Source: Escherichia sp. E1V33
GTDB taxonomy: Bacteria > Pseudomonadota > Gammaproteobacteria > Enterobacterales > Enterobacteriaceae
Direction: 5' to 3'
DNA length: 64,000 nucleotides
Assembly: GCF_004211955.1 (NCBI RefSeq)
Contig: NZ_RHJI01000019.1
Location: forward strand, 1-64,000
Positions 1 through 10,960 of this stretch are shown here, in pieces. Each line of letters opens with the position of its first letter. Position 1 is the first letter of the stretch. Made by a program: the position numbers and the translations under genes. The notes under the pieces were generated by a model. It did no database searches, was not told where the DNA came from, and saw only the letters and a program-made list of their open reading frames with translations.

Positions 1-60
1 GTCCTGAATAATATTCCCGGGGAAAGTTACAACAGTTTCATTGAGATAATACTCCGTCAT
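1..60 (-). CDS. N-terminus of an unidentified leftward gene (truncated by the window)
   Basis: The complement reads ATG at position 60 and continues open for 20 codons to the window edge (MTEYYLNETVVTFPGNIIQD). An AAGGACT ribosome-binding site lies a suitable distance upstream. The opening pattern, a short polar/aromatic stretch followed by a 'F/LPxG' turn, resembles DUF1795/EagR chaperones that precede Rhs toxin genes. In K-12 an Rhs locus (rhsC) lies on this side of ybfA in the same orientation. Family assignment from 20 residues is only a suggestion; the gene itself is well supported by start, RBS and open frame. Confidence 0.45.
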   Translation of the reverse strand, partial: MTEYYLNETVVTFPGNIIQD

Positions 61-753
61 ACTGGTATGAGTCCTTTTTAATAAATGAATTATTTATTGA
101 TGGGTTTTTATTTATTTTTTAGTCATGAAGGTGATATCCATCACCGTTTATCACACATTTTATCTTTCCAGCAATAATCACTAATAACATTAATCGATTA
201 GCAATGTTTACAACGACCAGAACGGATACATCGTTATGTATTTAACAATCCCAATATATTCACCATGCAAATAAAACCACTAGTAACAGACACGCTACCG
301 CCTCCATATAAAAATGGACATCTTATAAAATTGTATCTTGCATAGAAAAAGCTGAAATATCGGATGCGTTTTAATTATCAACTATAAATCTATAAGCTTT
401 TTATTAACAACAACACATCTTATTGCATTAGATATGTTAACAATTAATTATTCTTAATATATCAATAAAGTATATATTACTCTCTTTACTATCTGCTTTT
501 ATTGCGCTAGCGATGTTAATAGCAAAATTCGGAATTTATTTAGATGCTGGAATGAGCAAAAGTGACAGGGGCTTTCTCACCTTACCCTGAGGTTTCAGGA
601 AAGTGTGTAATGGAGTATGCAACCTAACTGAAGATTTCTGACGATATAGTTGCTTAGAGTAACAATGGAGGCGACCGCATCCTGAGCCGCCCTTTAAAAG
701 GATACTATCGAAACTTGATGCTAAAACAGTGATGAAATGAATAACACGATGTA
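61..753. other. AT-rich intergenic region, no convincing gene
   Basis: Nearly 700 bases of strongly AT-rich sequence, unlike the roughly balanced composition of the kdp genes beside it. It contains no long open frame. A 25-codon hydrophobic frame (513-590) is discussed under findings. The right part (about 600-720) is less AT-rich and shows no gene I recognise. Low GC and position next to a possible Rhs-type gene suggest acquired or fast-evolving DNA. Confidence 0.5.
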
Positions 754-787
754 AACGTCTTCCATGTTAATTATCATGGAAGACGTT
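754..787. repeat. 13-bp perfect inverted repeat
   Basis: Arms AACGTCTTCCATG (754-766) and CATGGAAGACGTT (775-787) are exact reverse complements separated by 8 bases. No T-run follows on either side, so it is not a standard intrinsic terminator. It may be a protein-binding palindrome or the scar of a mobile element. Confidence 0.7.
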
Positions 788-800
788 GATGTAAAACACC

Positions 801-830
801 TAAACCAGCCCCCTGATACGAGGCTGGCTT
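801..830 (-). terminator. Probable ybfA terminator
   Basis: On the minus strand a 9-bp stem, AAGCCAGCC pairing with GGCTGGTTT, encloses an 11-base loop just after the ybfA stop, and U-rich sequence follows. Confidence 0.6.
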
Positions 831-844
831 AAGCGCGCAGGCAA

Positions 845-1051
845 TCAGTAAAAATCACCGGTTGCCTTTTCGGCCTGATCCATCCACACCGGTTTGTCGC
901 TGGTTTTCGACCAGACGCGGTGCAGGTAGCTGTAAAAGCGGGCGCGGTCTTTCCAGAAAAGCATGAAAGGCAGCGCCAGAACGCCCGCTGCAACCGCATA
1001 AGTACGGCGTAAAAAGATAAGCCATGCAGGATATTCTCTGTAGAGTTCCAT
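845..1051 (-). CDS. ybfA: YbfA, small DUF2517 inner-membrane protein
   Basis: This 68-residue protein matches E. coli YbfA as I remember it. Residues about 16-34 form one hydrophobic segment ([16 protein letters not shown]), followed by a basic, aromatic tail, so it is probably a single-pass inner-membrane protein. The start at 1051 is preceded by a strong purine-rich RBS (GGGGGAGAA). It is divergent from kdpFABC and shares the AT-rich intergenic region with it. No biochemical function is established that I know of; it belongs to the DUF2517 family. Confidence 0.9.
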
Positions 1052-1258
1052 ACTTTTCTCCCCCTTTTGTATCTACCCGGTGAATGGCACCGGCAAAATG
1101 AATATGTTTATCTGATGAAAATAGTACCGCCTTTTGTGTAATTTTACTACTCGTCCGACCACTTATTTTTGCTTATTGATGGTTTATTTACATTAATTGT
1201 GTAATTAAGTTACATAAAAGTTAAATTAATACTAAACATTAGTTAAATCATGGCTTTT

Positions 1259-1284
1259 GCCATTTTTATACTTTTTTTACACCC
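1259..1284 (+). promoter_or_regulatory. T-rich KdpE-binding region of the kdpFABC promoter
   Basis: A run of T-rich sequence (CATTTTTATACTTTTTTTAC) lies about 80-105 bp upstream of kdpF. The known KdpE operator upstream of kdpFABC is a T-rich element of this kind. The match is by pattern and position; I did not define -35/-10 boxes with confidence. Confidence 0.55.
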
Positions 1285-1363
1285 CGCCCGCAGATTTTTG
1301 CGAAATCTTTGCAGCCAGAATTCTACCCTTCCGGTATCACTTTTAGGCCACTGGAGGTGCACT

Positions 1364-1453
1364 GTGAGTGCAGGCGTGATAGCCGGCGTGTTGCTGGTGT
1401 TTTTATTACTGGGTTATCTGGTTTATGCCCTGATCAATGCGGAGGCGTTCTGA
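1364..1453 (+). CDS. kdpF: KdpF, 29-residue K+-pump subunit
   Basis: A GTG start at 1364, seven bases after a GGAGG box, gives 29 residues ([20 protein letters not shown] then YALINAEAF), almost all one transmembrane helix. KdpF is the small stabilising subunit of the KdpFABC K+-transporting P-type ATPase in the inner membrane. Its TGA overlaps the kdpA ATG (TGATG), which implies translational coupling. It is the first gene of the Kdp operon, induced by KdpDE under K+ limitation. Confidence 0.93.
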   Translation: MSAGVIAGVLLVFLLLGYLVYALINAEAF

Positions 1454-3126
1454 TGGCTGCGCAAGGGTTCTTATTGATCGCCACGTTTTTACTGGTGCTG
1501 ATGGTGCTGGCGCGTCCCTTAGGTAGCGGGCTGGCGCGGCTGATTAATGATATTCCTCTTCCAGGTACGACGGGCGTTGAACGCGTACTCTTTAGCGCGC
1601 TTGGCGTCTCTGACCGTGAGATGAACTGGAAGCAGTATCTCTCAGCCATTCTTGGCCTGAATATGCTGGGGCTGGCGGTGCTGTTTTTTATGTTGCTCGG
1701 TCAGCACTATCTGCCGCTTAATCCGCAGCAGCTGCCGGGACTGTCATGGGATCTGGCGCTGAATACCGCCGTCAGCTTTGTCACGAATACCAACTGGCAA
1801 TCTTATAGCGGTGAAACCACGTTGAGCTATTTCAGCCAGATGGCGGGCTTAACGGTGCAAAACTTTCTTTCTGCCGCCAGCGGGATTGCGGTGATTTTTG
1901 CCCTCATTCGTGCATTTACCCGCCAGAGCATGAGCACACTCGGGAATGCCTGGGTCGATCTGCTACGCATCACGTTATGGGTGCTAGTCCCTGTGGCGTT
2001 GTTGATCGCACTGTTTTTTATTCAACAAGGTGCGCTGCAAAACTTTCTGCCCTATCAGGCGGTGAATACCGTTGAAGGAGCGCAACAGCTGTTACCCATG
2101 GGGCCTGTAGCTTCTCAGGAAGCGATCAAGATGCTCGGTACTAACGGCGGTGGCTTCTTTAATGCCAACTCGTCGCATCCGTTTGAAAACCCAACCGCAC
2201 TGACCAACTTCGTGCAAATGCTGGCGATCTTCTTGATCCCAACAGCGCTGTGCTTTGCCTTTGGCGAAGTGGCGGGCGATCGCCGTCAGGGGCGCATGTT
2301 GCTGTGGGCGATGTCGGTGATTTTTGTCATCTGCGTAGGCGTGGTGATGTGGGCAGAAGTTCAGGGTAATCCGCATCTGCTGGCACTGGGCGCGGACAGC
2401 AGCATCAATATAGAAGGTAAAGAGAGCCGTTTCGGCGTGCTGGTCAGTAGCCTGTTTGCGGTCGTGACTACGGCGGCTTCCTGTGGCGCGGTGATTGCGA
2501 TGCATGATTCGTTTACTGCTCTCGGTGGCATGGTGCCGATGTGGCTGATGCAAATTGGTGAAGTGGTATTCGGCGGTGTCGGTTCTGGTCTTTACGGCAT
2601 GATGCTGTTTGTCCTGCTGGCTGTGTTTATTGCCGGGCTGATGATTGGTCGTACACCGGAATATCTGGGTAAAAAAATCGACGTACGCGAGATGAAACTG
2701 ACTGCACTGGCGATTCTGGTTACCCCGACGCTGGTGCTGATGGGCGCGGCGTTGGCGATGATGACCGACGCCGGACGTAGCGCCATGCTCAACCCTGGCC
2801 CGCATGGTTTTAGCGAAGTGCTGTACGCCGTGTCGTCCGCCGCTAACAACAACGGCAGCGCCTTTGCCGGATTAAGCGCCAACTCCCCATTCTGGAACTG
2901 TTTACTGGCGTTCTGCATGTTTGTCGGTCGCTTCGGGGTGATTATCCCGGTGATGGCGATTGCCGGTTCGCTGGTGAGTAAAAAGAGCCAACCCGCCAGC
3001 TCCGGCACGCTGCCAACGCACGGCCCGCTGTTTGTTGGCCTGTTAATCGGCACCGTGTTGCTGGTTGGCGCACTGACCTTTATCCCTGCCCTGGCGCTTG
3101 GTCCGGTGGCGGAATATCTCTCGTGA
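1453..3126 (+). CDS. kdpA: KdpA, K+-translocating subunit of KdpFABC
   Basis: This 557-residue polytopic inner-membrane protein, the usual length, forms the K+ channel-like subunit of the Kdp pump. The start at 1453 overlaps the kdpF stop; an in-frame ATG upstream at 1309 would extend into kdpF and is rejected. Selectivity-filter loops of the SKT superfamily are visible: [10 protein letters not shown] at residues 111-120, [13 protein letters not shown] from 229 (Gly232), [16 protein letters not shown], and [15 protein letters not shown] near the C-terminus. KdpB powers transport and KdpC joins the complex. kdpB follows after 22 bp. Confidence 0.98.
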   Translation: MAAQGFLLIATFLLVLMVLARPLGSGLARLINDIPLPGTTGVERVLFSALGVSDREMNWKQYLSAILGLNMLGLAVLFFMLLGQHYLPLNPQQLPGLSWDLALNTAVSFVTNTNWQSYSGETTLSYFSQMAGLTVQNFLSAASGIAVIFALIRAFTRQSMSTLGNAWVDLLRITLWVLVPVALLIALFFIQQGALQNFLPYQAVNTVEGAQQLLPMGPVASQEAIKMLGTNGGGFFNANSSHPFENPTALTNFVQMLAIFLIPTALCFAFGEVAGDRRQGRMLLWAMSVIFVICVGVVMWAEVQGNPHLLALGADSSINIEGKESRFGVLVSSLFAVVTTAASCGAVIAMHDSFTALGGMVPMWLMQIGEVVFGGVGSGLYGMMLFVLLAVFIAGLMIGRTPEYLGKKIDVREMKLTALAILVTPTLVLMGAALAMMTDAGRSAMLNPGPHGFSEVLYAVSSAANNNGSAFAGLSANSPFWNCLLAFCMFVGRFGVIIPVMAIAGSLVSKKSQPASSGTLPTHGPLFVGLLIGTVLLVGALTFIPALALGPVAEYLS

Positions 3127-3148
3127 TGATATTGAGTGAGCACTGAAT

Positions 3149-5197
3149 ATGAGTCGTAAACAACTGGCGCTATTCGAACCAACACTTGTCGTTCAGGCGC
3201 TGAAAGAAGCGGTGAAAAAATTAAACCCGCAGGCGCAATGGCGCAATCCGGTGATGTTTATCGTCTGGATCGGCAGTCTGCTGACCACCTGTATTAGCAT
3301 CGCGATGGCAAGCGGTGCGATGCCTGGCAATGCGCTGTTTAGCGCGGCCATTAGCGGCTGGCTGTGGATCACCGTACTGTTCGCTAATTTCGCCGAGGCG
3401 CTGGCAGAAGGCCGCAGTAAAGCGCAGGCCAACAGTCTGAAAGGGGTGAAAAAAACTGCCTTTTCCCGCAAGCTGCGCGAACCGAAATATGGCGCTGCGG
3501 CGGACAAAGTTCCCGCCGATCAACTGCGTAAAGGCGATATCGTACTGGTAGAAGCTGGCAATATTATCCCCTGCGATGGTGAAGTCATTGAAGGGGGCGC
3601 ATCGGTCGATGAAAGCGCCATCACCGGGGAATCGGCACCGGTGATCCGTGAATCCGGCGGCGATTTTGCCTCCGTCACCGGCGGCACGCGTATTCTTTCT
3701 GACTGGCTGGTGATTGAGTGTAGCGTTAACCCCGGCGAGACATTTCTGGATCGGATGATCGCGATGGTGGAAGGCGCGCAGCGACGTAAAACGCCGAACG
3801 AGATTGCCCTGACTATCCTGCTGATTGCCCTGACTATCGTCTTTTTACTGGCAACCGCCACGCTGTGGCCGTTTTCCGCGTGGGGCGGTAATGCAGTCAG
3901 TGTAACGGTACTGGTGGCGCTGCTGGTCTGTCTGATCCCAACCACTATTGGCGGCCTGTTGTCAGCGATCGGCGTCGCCGGGATGAGTCGGATGCTGGGC
4001 GCGAATGTGATCGCCACCAGCGGACGTGCAGTTGAAGCGGCAGGTGACGTTGACGTTCTGCTGCTGGATAAAACCGGCACCATCACGCTCGGTAACCGTC
4101 AGGCGTCGGAGTTTATCCCCGCGCAGGGCGTGGATGAAAAAACGCTGGCTGACGCCGCACAACTGGCTTCGCTGGCTGATGAAACGCCGGAAGGCCGCAG
4201 TATTGTGATCCTCGCCAAGCAGCGTTTTAACCTGCGCGAGCGCGATGTGCAGTCGCTCCATGCCACCTTTGTACCGTTTACTGCGCAAAGCCGGATGAGC
4301 GGGATCAACATCGACAACCGCATGATCCGTAAAGGTTCTGTCGATGCCATTCGCCGCCATGTTGAGGCTAACGGTGGTTACTTCCCTGCCGATGTCGATC
4401 AAAAAGTCGATCAGGTTGCGCGTCAGGGAGCCACGCCGCTGGTGGTGGTGGAAGGTTCCCGTGTGCTGGGCGTTATTGCGTTGAAAGATATCGTCAAAGG
4501 CGGCATTAAAGAACGTTTCGCCCAACTGCGCAAAATGGGCATTAAAACGGTGATGATTACCGGCGATAACCGTCTGACTGCCGCCGCGATAGCTGCGGAA
4601 GCGGGTGTCGATGATTTTCTCGCCGAAGCGACACCGGAGGCCAAGCTGGCATTGATCCGTCAGTATCAGGCGGAAGGCCGTTTGGTCGCGATGACCGGCG
4701 ACGGCACCAATGATGCTCCGGCGCTGGCGCAGGCAGATGTCGCGGTGGCGATGAACTCCGGTACTCAGGCGGCGAAAGAAGCGGGCAATATGGTCGATCT
4801 CGACTCTAACCCGACCAAGTTGATCGAGGTGGTGCATATTGGCAAACAGATGCTGATGACCCGTGGCTCGCTGACCACCTTCAGCATTGCCAACGATGTG
4901 GCGAAATACTTCGCCATTATTCCGGCGGCATTCGCGGCAACGTATCCACAGTTAAATGCGCTGAACATCATGCGCCTGCATTCGCCCGACTCCGCCATTC
5001 TCAGTGCGGTCATTTTCAACGCCTTGATTATCGTCTTTTTGATTCCCCTGGCGTTAAAAGGCGTGAGTTATAAACCGCTTACCGCTTCTGCCATGTTGCG
5101 CCGTAACTTATGGATTTACGGTCTGGGTGGGCTGCTGGTGCCGTTTATTGGTATCAAAGTCATTGATTTACTGCTGACCGTTTGCGGTCTGGTGTGA
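3149..5197 (+). CDS. kdpB: KdpB, ATP-hydrolysing subunit of KdpFABC
   Basis: This 682-residue P-type ATPase (type IA) has the full motif set: TGES in the actuator domain ([12 protein letters not shown]), the phosphorylation site DKTGT with Asp307, the MITGDN nucleotide motif, and GDGTNDAP in the hinge. Transmembrane helices flank these domains. It couples ATP hydrolysis to K+ import through KdpA. It lies between kdpA and kdpC with short gaps. Length and motifs are intact, with no sign of damage. Confidence 0.98.
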   Translation: MSRKQLALFEPTLVVQALKEAVKKLNPQAQWRNPVMFIVWIGSLLTTCISIAMASGAMPGNALFSAAISGWLWITVLFANFAEALAEGRSKAQANSLKGVKKTAFSRKLREPKYGAAADKVPADQLRKGDIVLVEAGNIIPCDGEVIEGGASVDESAITGESAPVIRESGGDFASVTGGTRILSDWLVIECSVNPGETFLDRMIAMVEGAQRRKTPNEIALTILLIALTIVFLLATATLWPFSAWGGNAVSVTVLVALLVCLIPTTIGGLLSAIGVAGMSRMLGANVIATSGRAVEAAGDVDVLLLDKTGTITLGNRQASEFIPAQGVDEKTLADAAQLASLADETPEGRSIVILAKQRFNLRERDVQSLHATFVPFTAQSRMSGINIDNRMIRKGSVDAIRRHVEANGGYFPADVDQKVDQVARQGATPLVVVEGSRVLGVIALKDIVKGGIKERFAQLRKMGIKTVMITGDNRLTAAAIAAEAGVDDFLAEATPEAKLALIRQYQAEGRLVAMTGDGTNDAPALAQADVAVAMNSGTQAAKEAGNMVDLDSNPTKLIEVVHIGKQMLMTRGSLTTFSIANDVAKYFAIIPAAFAATYPQLNALNIMRLHSPDSAILSAVIFNALIIVFLIPLALKGVSYKPLTASAMLRRNLWIYGLGGLLVPFIGIKVIDLLLTVCGLV

Positions 5198-5205
5198 GGT
5201 TTACC

Positions 5206-5778
5206 ATGCGTGGATTACGTCCGGCATTATCGACATTTATCTTTCTGTTATTGATTACTGGCGGTGTTTACCCGCTGCTGACCACCGCGCTGGGGCAATG
5301 GTGGTTTCCCTGGCAGGCCAACGGTTCGTTGATCCGTGAAGGTGATACGGTGCGCGGTTCGGCATTAATCGGGCAGAATTTTACTGGCAACGGCTATTTT
5401 CATGGTCGCCCGTCGGCAACGGCAGAAATGCCTTATAATCCACAGGCTTCTGGCGGGAGCAATCTGGCGGTCAGTAACCCTGAGCTGGATAAACAGATAG
5501 CCGCACGCATTGCCGCATTACGGGCCGCGAACCCGGATGCCAGCACGAGCGTTCCGGTTGAACTGGTGACGGCGTCGGCAAGCGGGCTGGACAATAACAT
5601 CACCCCGCAAGCGGCGGCCTGGCAGATCCCTCGCGTGGCGAAAGCGCGTAATCTCAGCGTTGAACAGCTCACGCAGCTGGTCGCAAAATACAGCCAACAA
5701 CCGCTGGTGAAATATATCGGCCAGCCGGTCGTCAACATTGTCGAACTCAATCTGGCGCTGGATAAACTTGATGAATAA
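5206..5778 (+). CDS. kdpC: KdpC, K+-pump assembly subunit
   Basis: This 190-residue protein has one N-terminal membrane helix (about residues 8-30, [17 protein letters not shown]) and a periplasmic domain with the family's ALIGQNF and FHGRPSA segments. I chose the ATG at 5206, eight bases after the kdpB stop, because it gives the standard MRGLRP start; the frame is open further upstream but that would overlap kdpB. KdpC stabilises KdpFABC and affects ATP affinity. Its end overlaps the kdpD start by 8 bp. Confidence 0.97.
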   Translation: MRGLRPALSTFIFLLLITGGVYPLLTTALGQWWFPWQANGSLIREGDTVRGSALIGQNFTGNGYFHGRPSATAEMPYNPQASGGSNLAVSNPELDKQIAARIAALRAANPDASTSVPVELVTASASGLDNNITPQAAAWQIPRVAKARNLSVEQLTQLVAKYSQQPLVKYIGQPVVNIVELNLALDKLDE

Positions 5779-8455
5779 CGAACCCTTACGTCCCGACCCC
5801 GATCGTCTGCTGGAACAAACTGCCGCGCCGCATCGGGGGAAGCTGAAAGTTTTTTTCGGTGCCTGTGCAGGCGTCGGGAAGACCTGGGCGATGCTGGCGG
5901 AAGCCCAGCGACTGCGGGCGCAAGGGCTGGATATTGTGGTTGGCGTGGTAGAAACCCACGGGCGGAAAGATACCGCAGCAATGCTGGAAGGTCTGGCTGT
6001 TCTACCACTGAAACGCCAGGCGTATCGTGGGCGGCACATCAGCGAGTTTGATCTCGATGCCGCCCTCGCCCGCCGTCCGGCACTGATCTTAATGGACGAA
6101 CTGGCGCACAGTAATGCGCCAGGTTCTCGTCATCCCAAACGCTGGCAGGATATTGAAGAGCTGCTGGAAGCAGGCATTGATGTTTTTACTACCGTCAACG
6201 TTCAACATCTGGAAAGCCTGAACGATGTGGTCAGCGGCGTCACCGGAATTCAGGTGCGGGAAACCGTGCCCGATCCTTTTTTCGATGCTGCCGACGACGT
6301 GGTTCTGGTGGACTTGCCCCCGGACGATCTGCGTCAACGGCTGAAAGAAGGCAAAGTCTATATTGCCGGGCAGGCGGAGCGCGCCATTGAACATTTTTTC
6401 CGCAAAGGTAATCTGATCGCCCTGCGCGAACTGGCACTGCGCCGTACTGCCGATCGCGTAGATGAGCAAATGCGCGCCTGGCGGGGGCATCCTGGCGACG
6501 AGAAAGTCTGGCACACGCGCGACGCGATCCTTTTATGCATCGGGCATAACACCGGCAGTGAGAAACTGGTCCGCGCGGCGGCGCGGCTGGCGTCACGGCT
6601 GGGGAGCGTCTGGCACGCGGTGTATGTTGAAACCCCTGCCCTGCATCGCTTACCGGAGAAAAAACGTCGGGCAATTCTCAGCGCCTTACGTCTGGCGCAG
6701 GAGCTGGGCGCGGAGACGGCAACACTTTCTGATCCAGCGGAAGAGAAAGCGGTAGTGCGTTATGCCCGTGAACATAATCTCTGCAAGATTATTCTCGGTC
6801 GCCCGGCCTCACGCCGCTGGTGGCGTCGGGAAACTTTTGCTGACCGACTGGCTCGCATCGCCCCCGATCTCGATCAGGTGCTGGTCGCGCTTGATGAACC
6901 ACCCGCCCGCACGATTAACAACGCGCCGGATAGCCGCTCTTTTAAAGACAAGTGGCGGGTACAAATTCAGGGATGCGTGGTTGCCGCCGCGTTATGCGCC
7001 GTTATCACCTTAATTGCCATGCAGTGGCTGATGGCGTTTGATGCCGCCAACCTGGTGATGCTGTATCTGCTTGGCGTGGTGGTGGTGGCGCTATTTTATG
7101 GACGCTGGCCTTCGGTGGTCGCCACCGTCATTAATGTGGTGAGTTTCGATCTCTTTTTTATCGCCCCACGCGGCACGCTCGCCGTCTCTGATGTGCAATA
7201 TCTGCTGACCTTCGCGGTGATGTTAACCGTCGGGCTGGTGATCGGGAACCTTACTGCGGGCGTGCGTTATCAGGCACGGGTAGCCCGTTACCGCGAGCAA
7301 CGCACGCGACACTTATATGAAATGTCCAAAGCCCTGGCGGTGGGCCGCAGCTCGCAGGACATCGCCGCCACCAGCGAACAATTTATTGCCTCCACGTTTC
7401 ATGCCCGCAGTCAGGTGTTGTTGCCCGATGACAACGGTAAATTGCAGCCGTTAACACATCCGCAAGGAATGACACCGTGGGACGATGCCATCGCGCAGTG
7501 GAGTTTTGATAAAGGCCTGCCTGCGGGCGCAGGCACTGACACGTTACCCGGTGTGCCGTACCAGATTTTGCCGCTAAAAAGCGGTGAGAAAACTTACGGG
7601 CTGGTGGTGGTGGAACCGGGGAATCTGCGCCAGTTGATGATCCCGGAACAGCAGCGCCTGCTGGAGACGTTTACGCTGTTAGTCGCCAATGCGCTTGAGC
7701 GGCTGACGCTGACCGCCAGCGAAGAACAGGCGCGGATGGCAAGCGAACGTGAACAGATCCGCAACGCCCTGCTGGCGGCGCTTTCGCATGATTTACGCAC
7801 TCCGCTCACGGTGTTGTTCGGTCAGGCAGAAATCTTAACGCTCGATCTGGCAAGCGAAGGATCGCCCCACGCCCGCCAGGCCAGCGAGATTCGTCAGCAT
7901 GTGCTGAACACTACCCGACTGGTGAATAATCTACTGGATATGGCGCGAATTCAGTCCGGCGGCTTTAATTTGAAGAAAGAGTGGTTAACGCTGGAAGAAG
8001 TAGTCGGCAGCGCGCTGCAAATGCTGGAACCGGGTTTATCGTCGCCCATCAATCTTTCTCTGCCAGAACCGCTGACCTTAATCCACGTTGACGGGCCACT
8101 CTTTGAACGGGTGCTGATTAATCTGCTGGAGAACGCGGTGAAATATGCGGGTGCGCAGGCCGAAATTGGTATCGATGCCCACGTTGAGGGCGAAAATCTA
8201 CAACTGGATGTCTGGGATAACGGCCCCGGTCTTCCGCCAGGCCAGGAGCAGACGATATTTGATAAGTTTGCTCGCGGGAATAAAGAGTCGGCAGTACCGG
8301 GGGTAGGGCTTGGACTGGCAATTTGTCGGGCGATAGTGGATGTACACGGCGGCACTATTACCGCGTTCAACCGACCGGAAGGTGGTGCCTGTTTTCGTGT
8401 TACACTTCCCCAGCAAACTGCCCCTGAACTTGAAGAATTTCATGAGGATATGTGA
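5771..8455 (+). CDS. kdpD: KdpD, turgor/K+-sensing histidine kinase
   Basis: This 894-residue sensor kinase matches the family length. In order it has a KdpD domain with Walker-A-like GACAGVGKT (residues 30-38), a USP-like domain (about 250-365), four closely spaced membrane helices (about 400-500), a GAF-like region, and the kinase core with the phosphorylated His673 in LSHDLRTPL plus N, G1 and G2 boxes ([21 protein letters not shown]). It senses K+ limitation and phosphorylates KdpE. The start at 5771 overlaps kdpC; an upstream in-frame ATG at 5738 lies deeper in kdpC and is less likely. Confidence 0.97.
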   Translation: MNNEPLRPDPDRLLEQTAAPHRGKLKVFFGACAGVGKTWAMLAEAQRLRAQGLDIVVGVVETHGRKDTAAMLEGLAVLPLKRQAYRGRHISEFDLDAALARRPALILMDELAHSNAPGSRHPKRWQDIEELLEAGIDVFTTVNVQHLESLNDVVSGVTGIQVRETVPDPFFDAADDVVLVDLPPDDLRQRLKEGKVYIAGQAERAIEHFFRKGNLIALRELALRRTADRVDEQMRAWRGHPGDEKVWHTRDAILLCIGHNTGSEKLVRAAARLASRLGSVWHAVYVETPALHRLPEKKRRAILSALRLAQELGAETATLSDPAEEKAVVRYAREHNLCKIILGRPASRRWWRRETFADRLARIAPDLDQVLVALDEPPARTINNAPDSRSFKDKWRVQIQGCVVAAALCAVITLIAMQWLMAFDAANLVMLYLLGVVVVALFYGRWPSVVATVINVVSFDLFFIAPRGTLAVSDVQYLLTFAVMLTVGLVIGNLTAGVRYQARVARYREQRTRHLYEMSKALAVGRSSQDIAATSEQFIASTFHARSQVLLPDDNGKLQPLTHPQGMTPWDDAIAQWSFDKGLPAGAGTDTLPGVPYQILPLKSGEKTYGLVVVEPGNLRQLMIPEQQRLLETFTLLVANALERLTLTASEEQARMASEREQIRNALLAALSHDLRTPLTVLFGQAEILTLDLASEGSPHARQASEIRQHVLNTTRLVNNLLDMARIQSGGFNLKKEWLTLEEVVGSALQMLEPGLSSPINLSLPEPLTLIHVDGPLFERVLINLLENAVKYAGAQAEIGIDAHVEGENLQLDVWDNGPGLPPGQEQTIFDKFARGNKESAVPGVGLGLAICRAIVDVHGGTITAFNRPEGGACFRVTLPQQTAPELEEFHEDM

Positions 8456-9129
8456 CAAACGTTCTGATTGTTGAAGATGAACAGGCTATTCGTCGCTTTC
8501 TGCGCACGGCGCTGGAGGGCGATGGGATGCGCGTCTTTGAGGCCGAAACGCTGCAACGCGGCTTGCTGGAAGCGGCAACCCGTAAGCCAGATTTGATTAT
8601 TCTCGATCTCGGCCTGCCAGATGGTGATGGGATTGAGTTTATCCGCGACCTGCGCCAGTGGAGCGCGGTGCCGGTGATTGTGCTTTCCGCACGTAGCGAG
8701 GAGAGCGATAAAATCGCCGCGCTGGATGCCGGAGCTGATGATTACCTGAGTAAGCCGTTTGGCATTGGCGAATTGCAGGCCCGCCTGCGTGTCGCTTTAC
8801 GCCGCCACTCTGCCACCGCCGCGCCCGATCCAGTGGTGAAATTTTCCGATGTTACCGTCGATTTAGCCGCCCGCATGATTCACCGGGGTGAGGAAGAGGT
8901 GCATCTCACGCCGATTGAATTCCGCCTGCTGGCGGTGCTGCTCAACAACGCCGGAAAAGTGCTCACCCAGCGCCAGCTTCTTAACCAGGTATGGGGACCA
9001 AACGCGGTTGAACACAGCCACTATTTGCGGATTTATATGGGGCATCTGCGACAAAAACTGGAGCAAGACCCGGCCCGGCCTCGCCATTTTATTACTGAAA
9101 CTGGGATTGGTTATCGGTTTATGCTTTAG
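8452..9129 (+). CDS. kdpE: KdpE, response regulator of the kdp operon
   Basis: This 225-residue OmpR/PhoB-type regulator has an N-terminal receiver domain with acidic residues near the N-terminus, phospho-acceptor Asp52 (IILDLGLPD) and the SKPF lysine. A C-terminal winged-helix DNA-binding domain ends in HFITETGIGYRF. The GTG start overlaps the kdpD stop by 4 bp (GTGA), indicating coupled translation. Phosphorylated by KdpD, it activates kdpFABC. In this window its downstream neighbour is a BIME and then pgm, not speF as in K-12. Confidence 0.97.
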   Translation: MTNVLIVEDEQAIRRFLRTALEGDGMRVFEAETLQRGLLEAATRKPDLIILDLGLPDGDGIEFIRDLRQWSAVPVIVLSARSEESDKIAALDAGADDYLSKPFGIGELQARLRVALRRHSATAAPDPVVKFSDVTVDLAARMIHRGEEEVHLTPIEFRLLAVLLNNAGKVLTQRQLLNQVWGPNAVEHSHYLRIYMGHLRQKLEQDPARPRHFITETGIGYRFML

Positions 9130-9138
9130 GGGCTGAAT

Positions 9139-9238
<100 letters not shown>

Positions 9239-9250
9239 GTCATAAGTAAA

Positions 9251-9282
9251 AAAGGGCGATCTTCCGACCGCCCTTTTCTTAT
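9251..9282. terminator. Bidirectional terminator between kdpE and pgm
   Basis: The stem AAAGGGCG / CGCCCTTT has T-rich sequence on both strands. It lies just after the pgm stop (minus) and downstream of kdpE (plus). Confidence 0.8.
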
Positions 9283-9291
9283 TTAATGTGT

Positions 9292-10932
9292 TTACGCGTT
9301 TTTCAGAACTTCGCTAACAATCTCAACTGCTTCTTTCTCGATCTGCTTGCGATGTTCTTCACCGAGGAAGCTTTCGCAATAGATCTTGTATGCGTCTTCG
9401 GTACCTGACGGACGCGCGGCAAACCAGCCGTTGTCGGTCATCACTTTCAGACCGCCAATAGAAGCACCGTTGCCCGGAGCAGCAGTCAGGCGCGCGGTGA
9501 TCGGGTCACCAGCCAGGGTGCTGGCGCTCACCATTTCCGGAGACAGCTTAGACAGCGCCGCTTTTTGTGCGGAAGTCGCAGCTGCCTGCAAACGGTTGTA
9601 GCTCGGCGCACCAAAGCGTTTTGCCAGTTCGTTGTAGTGTTCCTGCGGGTTCTTACCGGTGACAGCGGTGATTTCTGCCGCCAGCAGACACATAATGATG
9701 CCGTCTTTATCGGTGGACCACGGTGTACCGTCGAAACGCAGGAAGGACGCGCCCGCGCTCTCTTCGCCGCCAAAGCCGAAGCTGCCGTCGAACAGACCAT
9801 CAACAAACCATTTGAAGCCTACCGGCACTTCTACCAGCTTACGGCCCAAATCGTTAACCACGCGGTCGATCATCGCGGAAGAAACCAGTGTTTTACCGAC
9901 TGCAACATCTTTGCCCCACTGCGGACGGTGCTGGAACAGGTAGTTGATCGCCACCGCCAGGTAGTGGTTCGGGTTCATCAAACCAGCCGGAGTGACGATA
10001 CCGTGACGGTCATAATCCGGGTCATTGGCAAACGCCAGATCGAACTTATCACGCAGCGCCAGCAGGCCCGCCATCGCACACTCGGAGGAACAGTCCATAC
10101 GGATCGCGCCGTCTTTATCGAGGTGCATAAAGCGGAAGGTTTGATCGACCTGATCGTTAACAATGGTCAGGTTGAGGTTGTAATACTCGCCAATGCGCTT
10201 CCAGTATTCGATACCGGAACCGCCCAACGGATCAACGCCCAGCGTCAGGCCAGCTTTCTGAATCGCCGCCATATCAACGATATCGGCCAGACCTTCCACA
10301 AACGGCTGCACCAGATCTTGCTCTTTCACATGACCGGATGCCATCGCTTCGTCGAGGGAAATACGCTTCACGCCTTTCAGGCCATCGGCCAGCAGTGCGT
10401 TGGCCCTGTCTTCCACCACTTTGGTGACGTTAGTATCAGCCGGGCCACCATTTGGCGGATTGTATTTGATACCACCATCTTCAGGCGGGTTATGGGACGG
10501 CGTAATCACGATACCATCTGCCAGCGGTCCACCTTTTTTATTGTGAACCAGAATGGCATTAGAGACGGCAGGCGTCGGAGTGAAGCCATTGTTTTCCTGC
10601 ACAATAACGTCTACCCCGTTCGCTGCCAGCACTTCCAGTACAGAAATAAACGCAGGTTCGGACAGGGCGTGAGTATCTTTACCCACATAGCAAGGGCCAG
10701 TGATGCCGTTTTTCGCCCGTTCTTCGGCAATCGCCTGAGCAATAGCCAGAATGTGCGGCTCGTTAAAGCTATGGCGCGCTGCACTGCCACGGTGACCGGA
10801 AGTACCGAATTTCACCGCATGCTCCGCATTCCCTGCTTCTGGTTTCAGTACATAATATTGCGCCGTCAGTTGGGCGACGTTTATCAAATCACTCTGCTGT
10901 GCAGGTTGGCCTGCACGATTGTGGATTGCCAT
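9292..10932 (-). CDS. pgm: Phosphoglucomutase (alpha-D-glucose-specific)
   Basis: This 546-residue enzyme interconverts glucose-1-phosphate and glucose-6-phosphate in the cytoplasm, linking glycolysis to glycogen, trehalose and UDP-glucose. The phosphoserine loop is [11 protein letters not shown] with Ser146; the metal loop is DPDYDRHG; the sugar loop is [11 protein letters not shown]. The start at 10932 (MAIHNRAG) follows an AAAGGAC RBS; an in-frame ATG 54 bp upstream overlaps the end of seqA and is rejected. It is 28 bp downstream of seqA, which fits the known seqA-pgm operon. Confidence 0.98.
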
Positions 10933-10960
10933 TGCTTTGTCCTTTATCTGCAACGTTGTT

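Noticed and set aside
1309-1452. N-terminal extension of KdpA from ATG 1309
   Set aside because: It would overlap kdpF entirely and lacks membrane-protein character; ATG 1453 gives the standard 557-residue protein.
2092-2805. 237-codon His/Gln/Arg-rich frame opposite kdpA
   Set aside because: Antisense to kdpA, abnormal amino-acid composition, no signal for translation.
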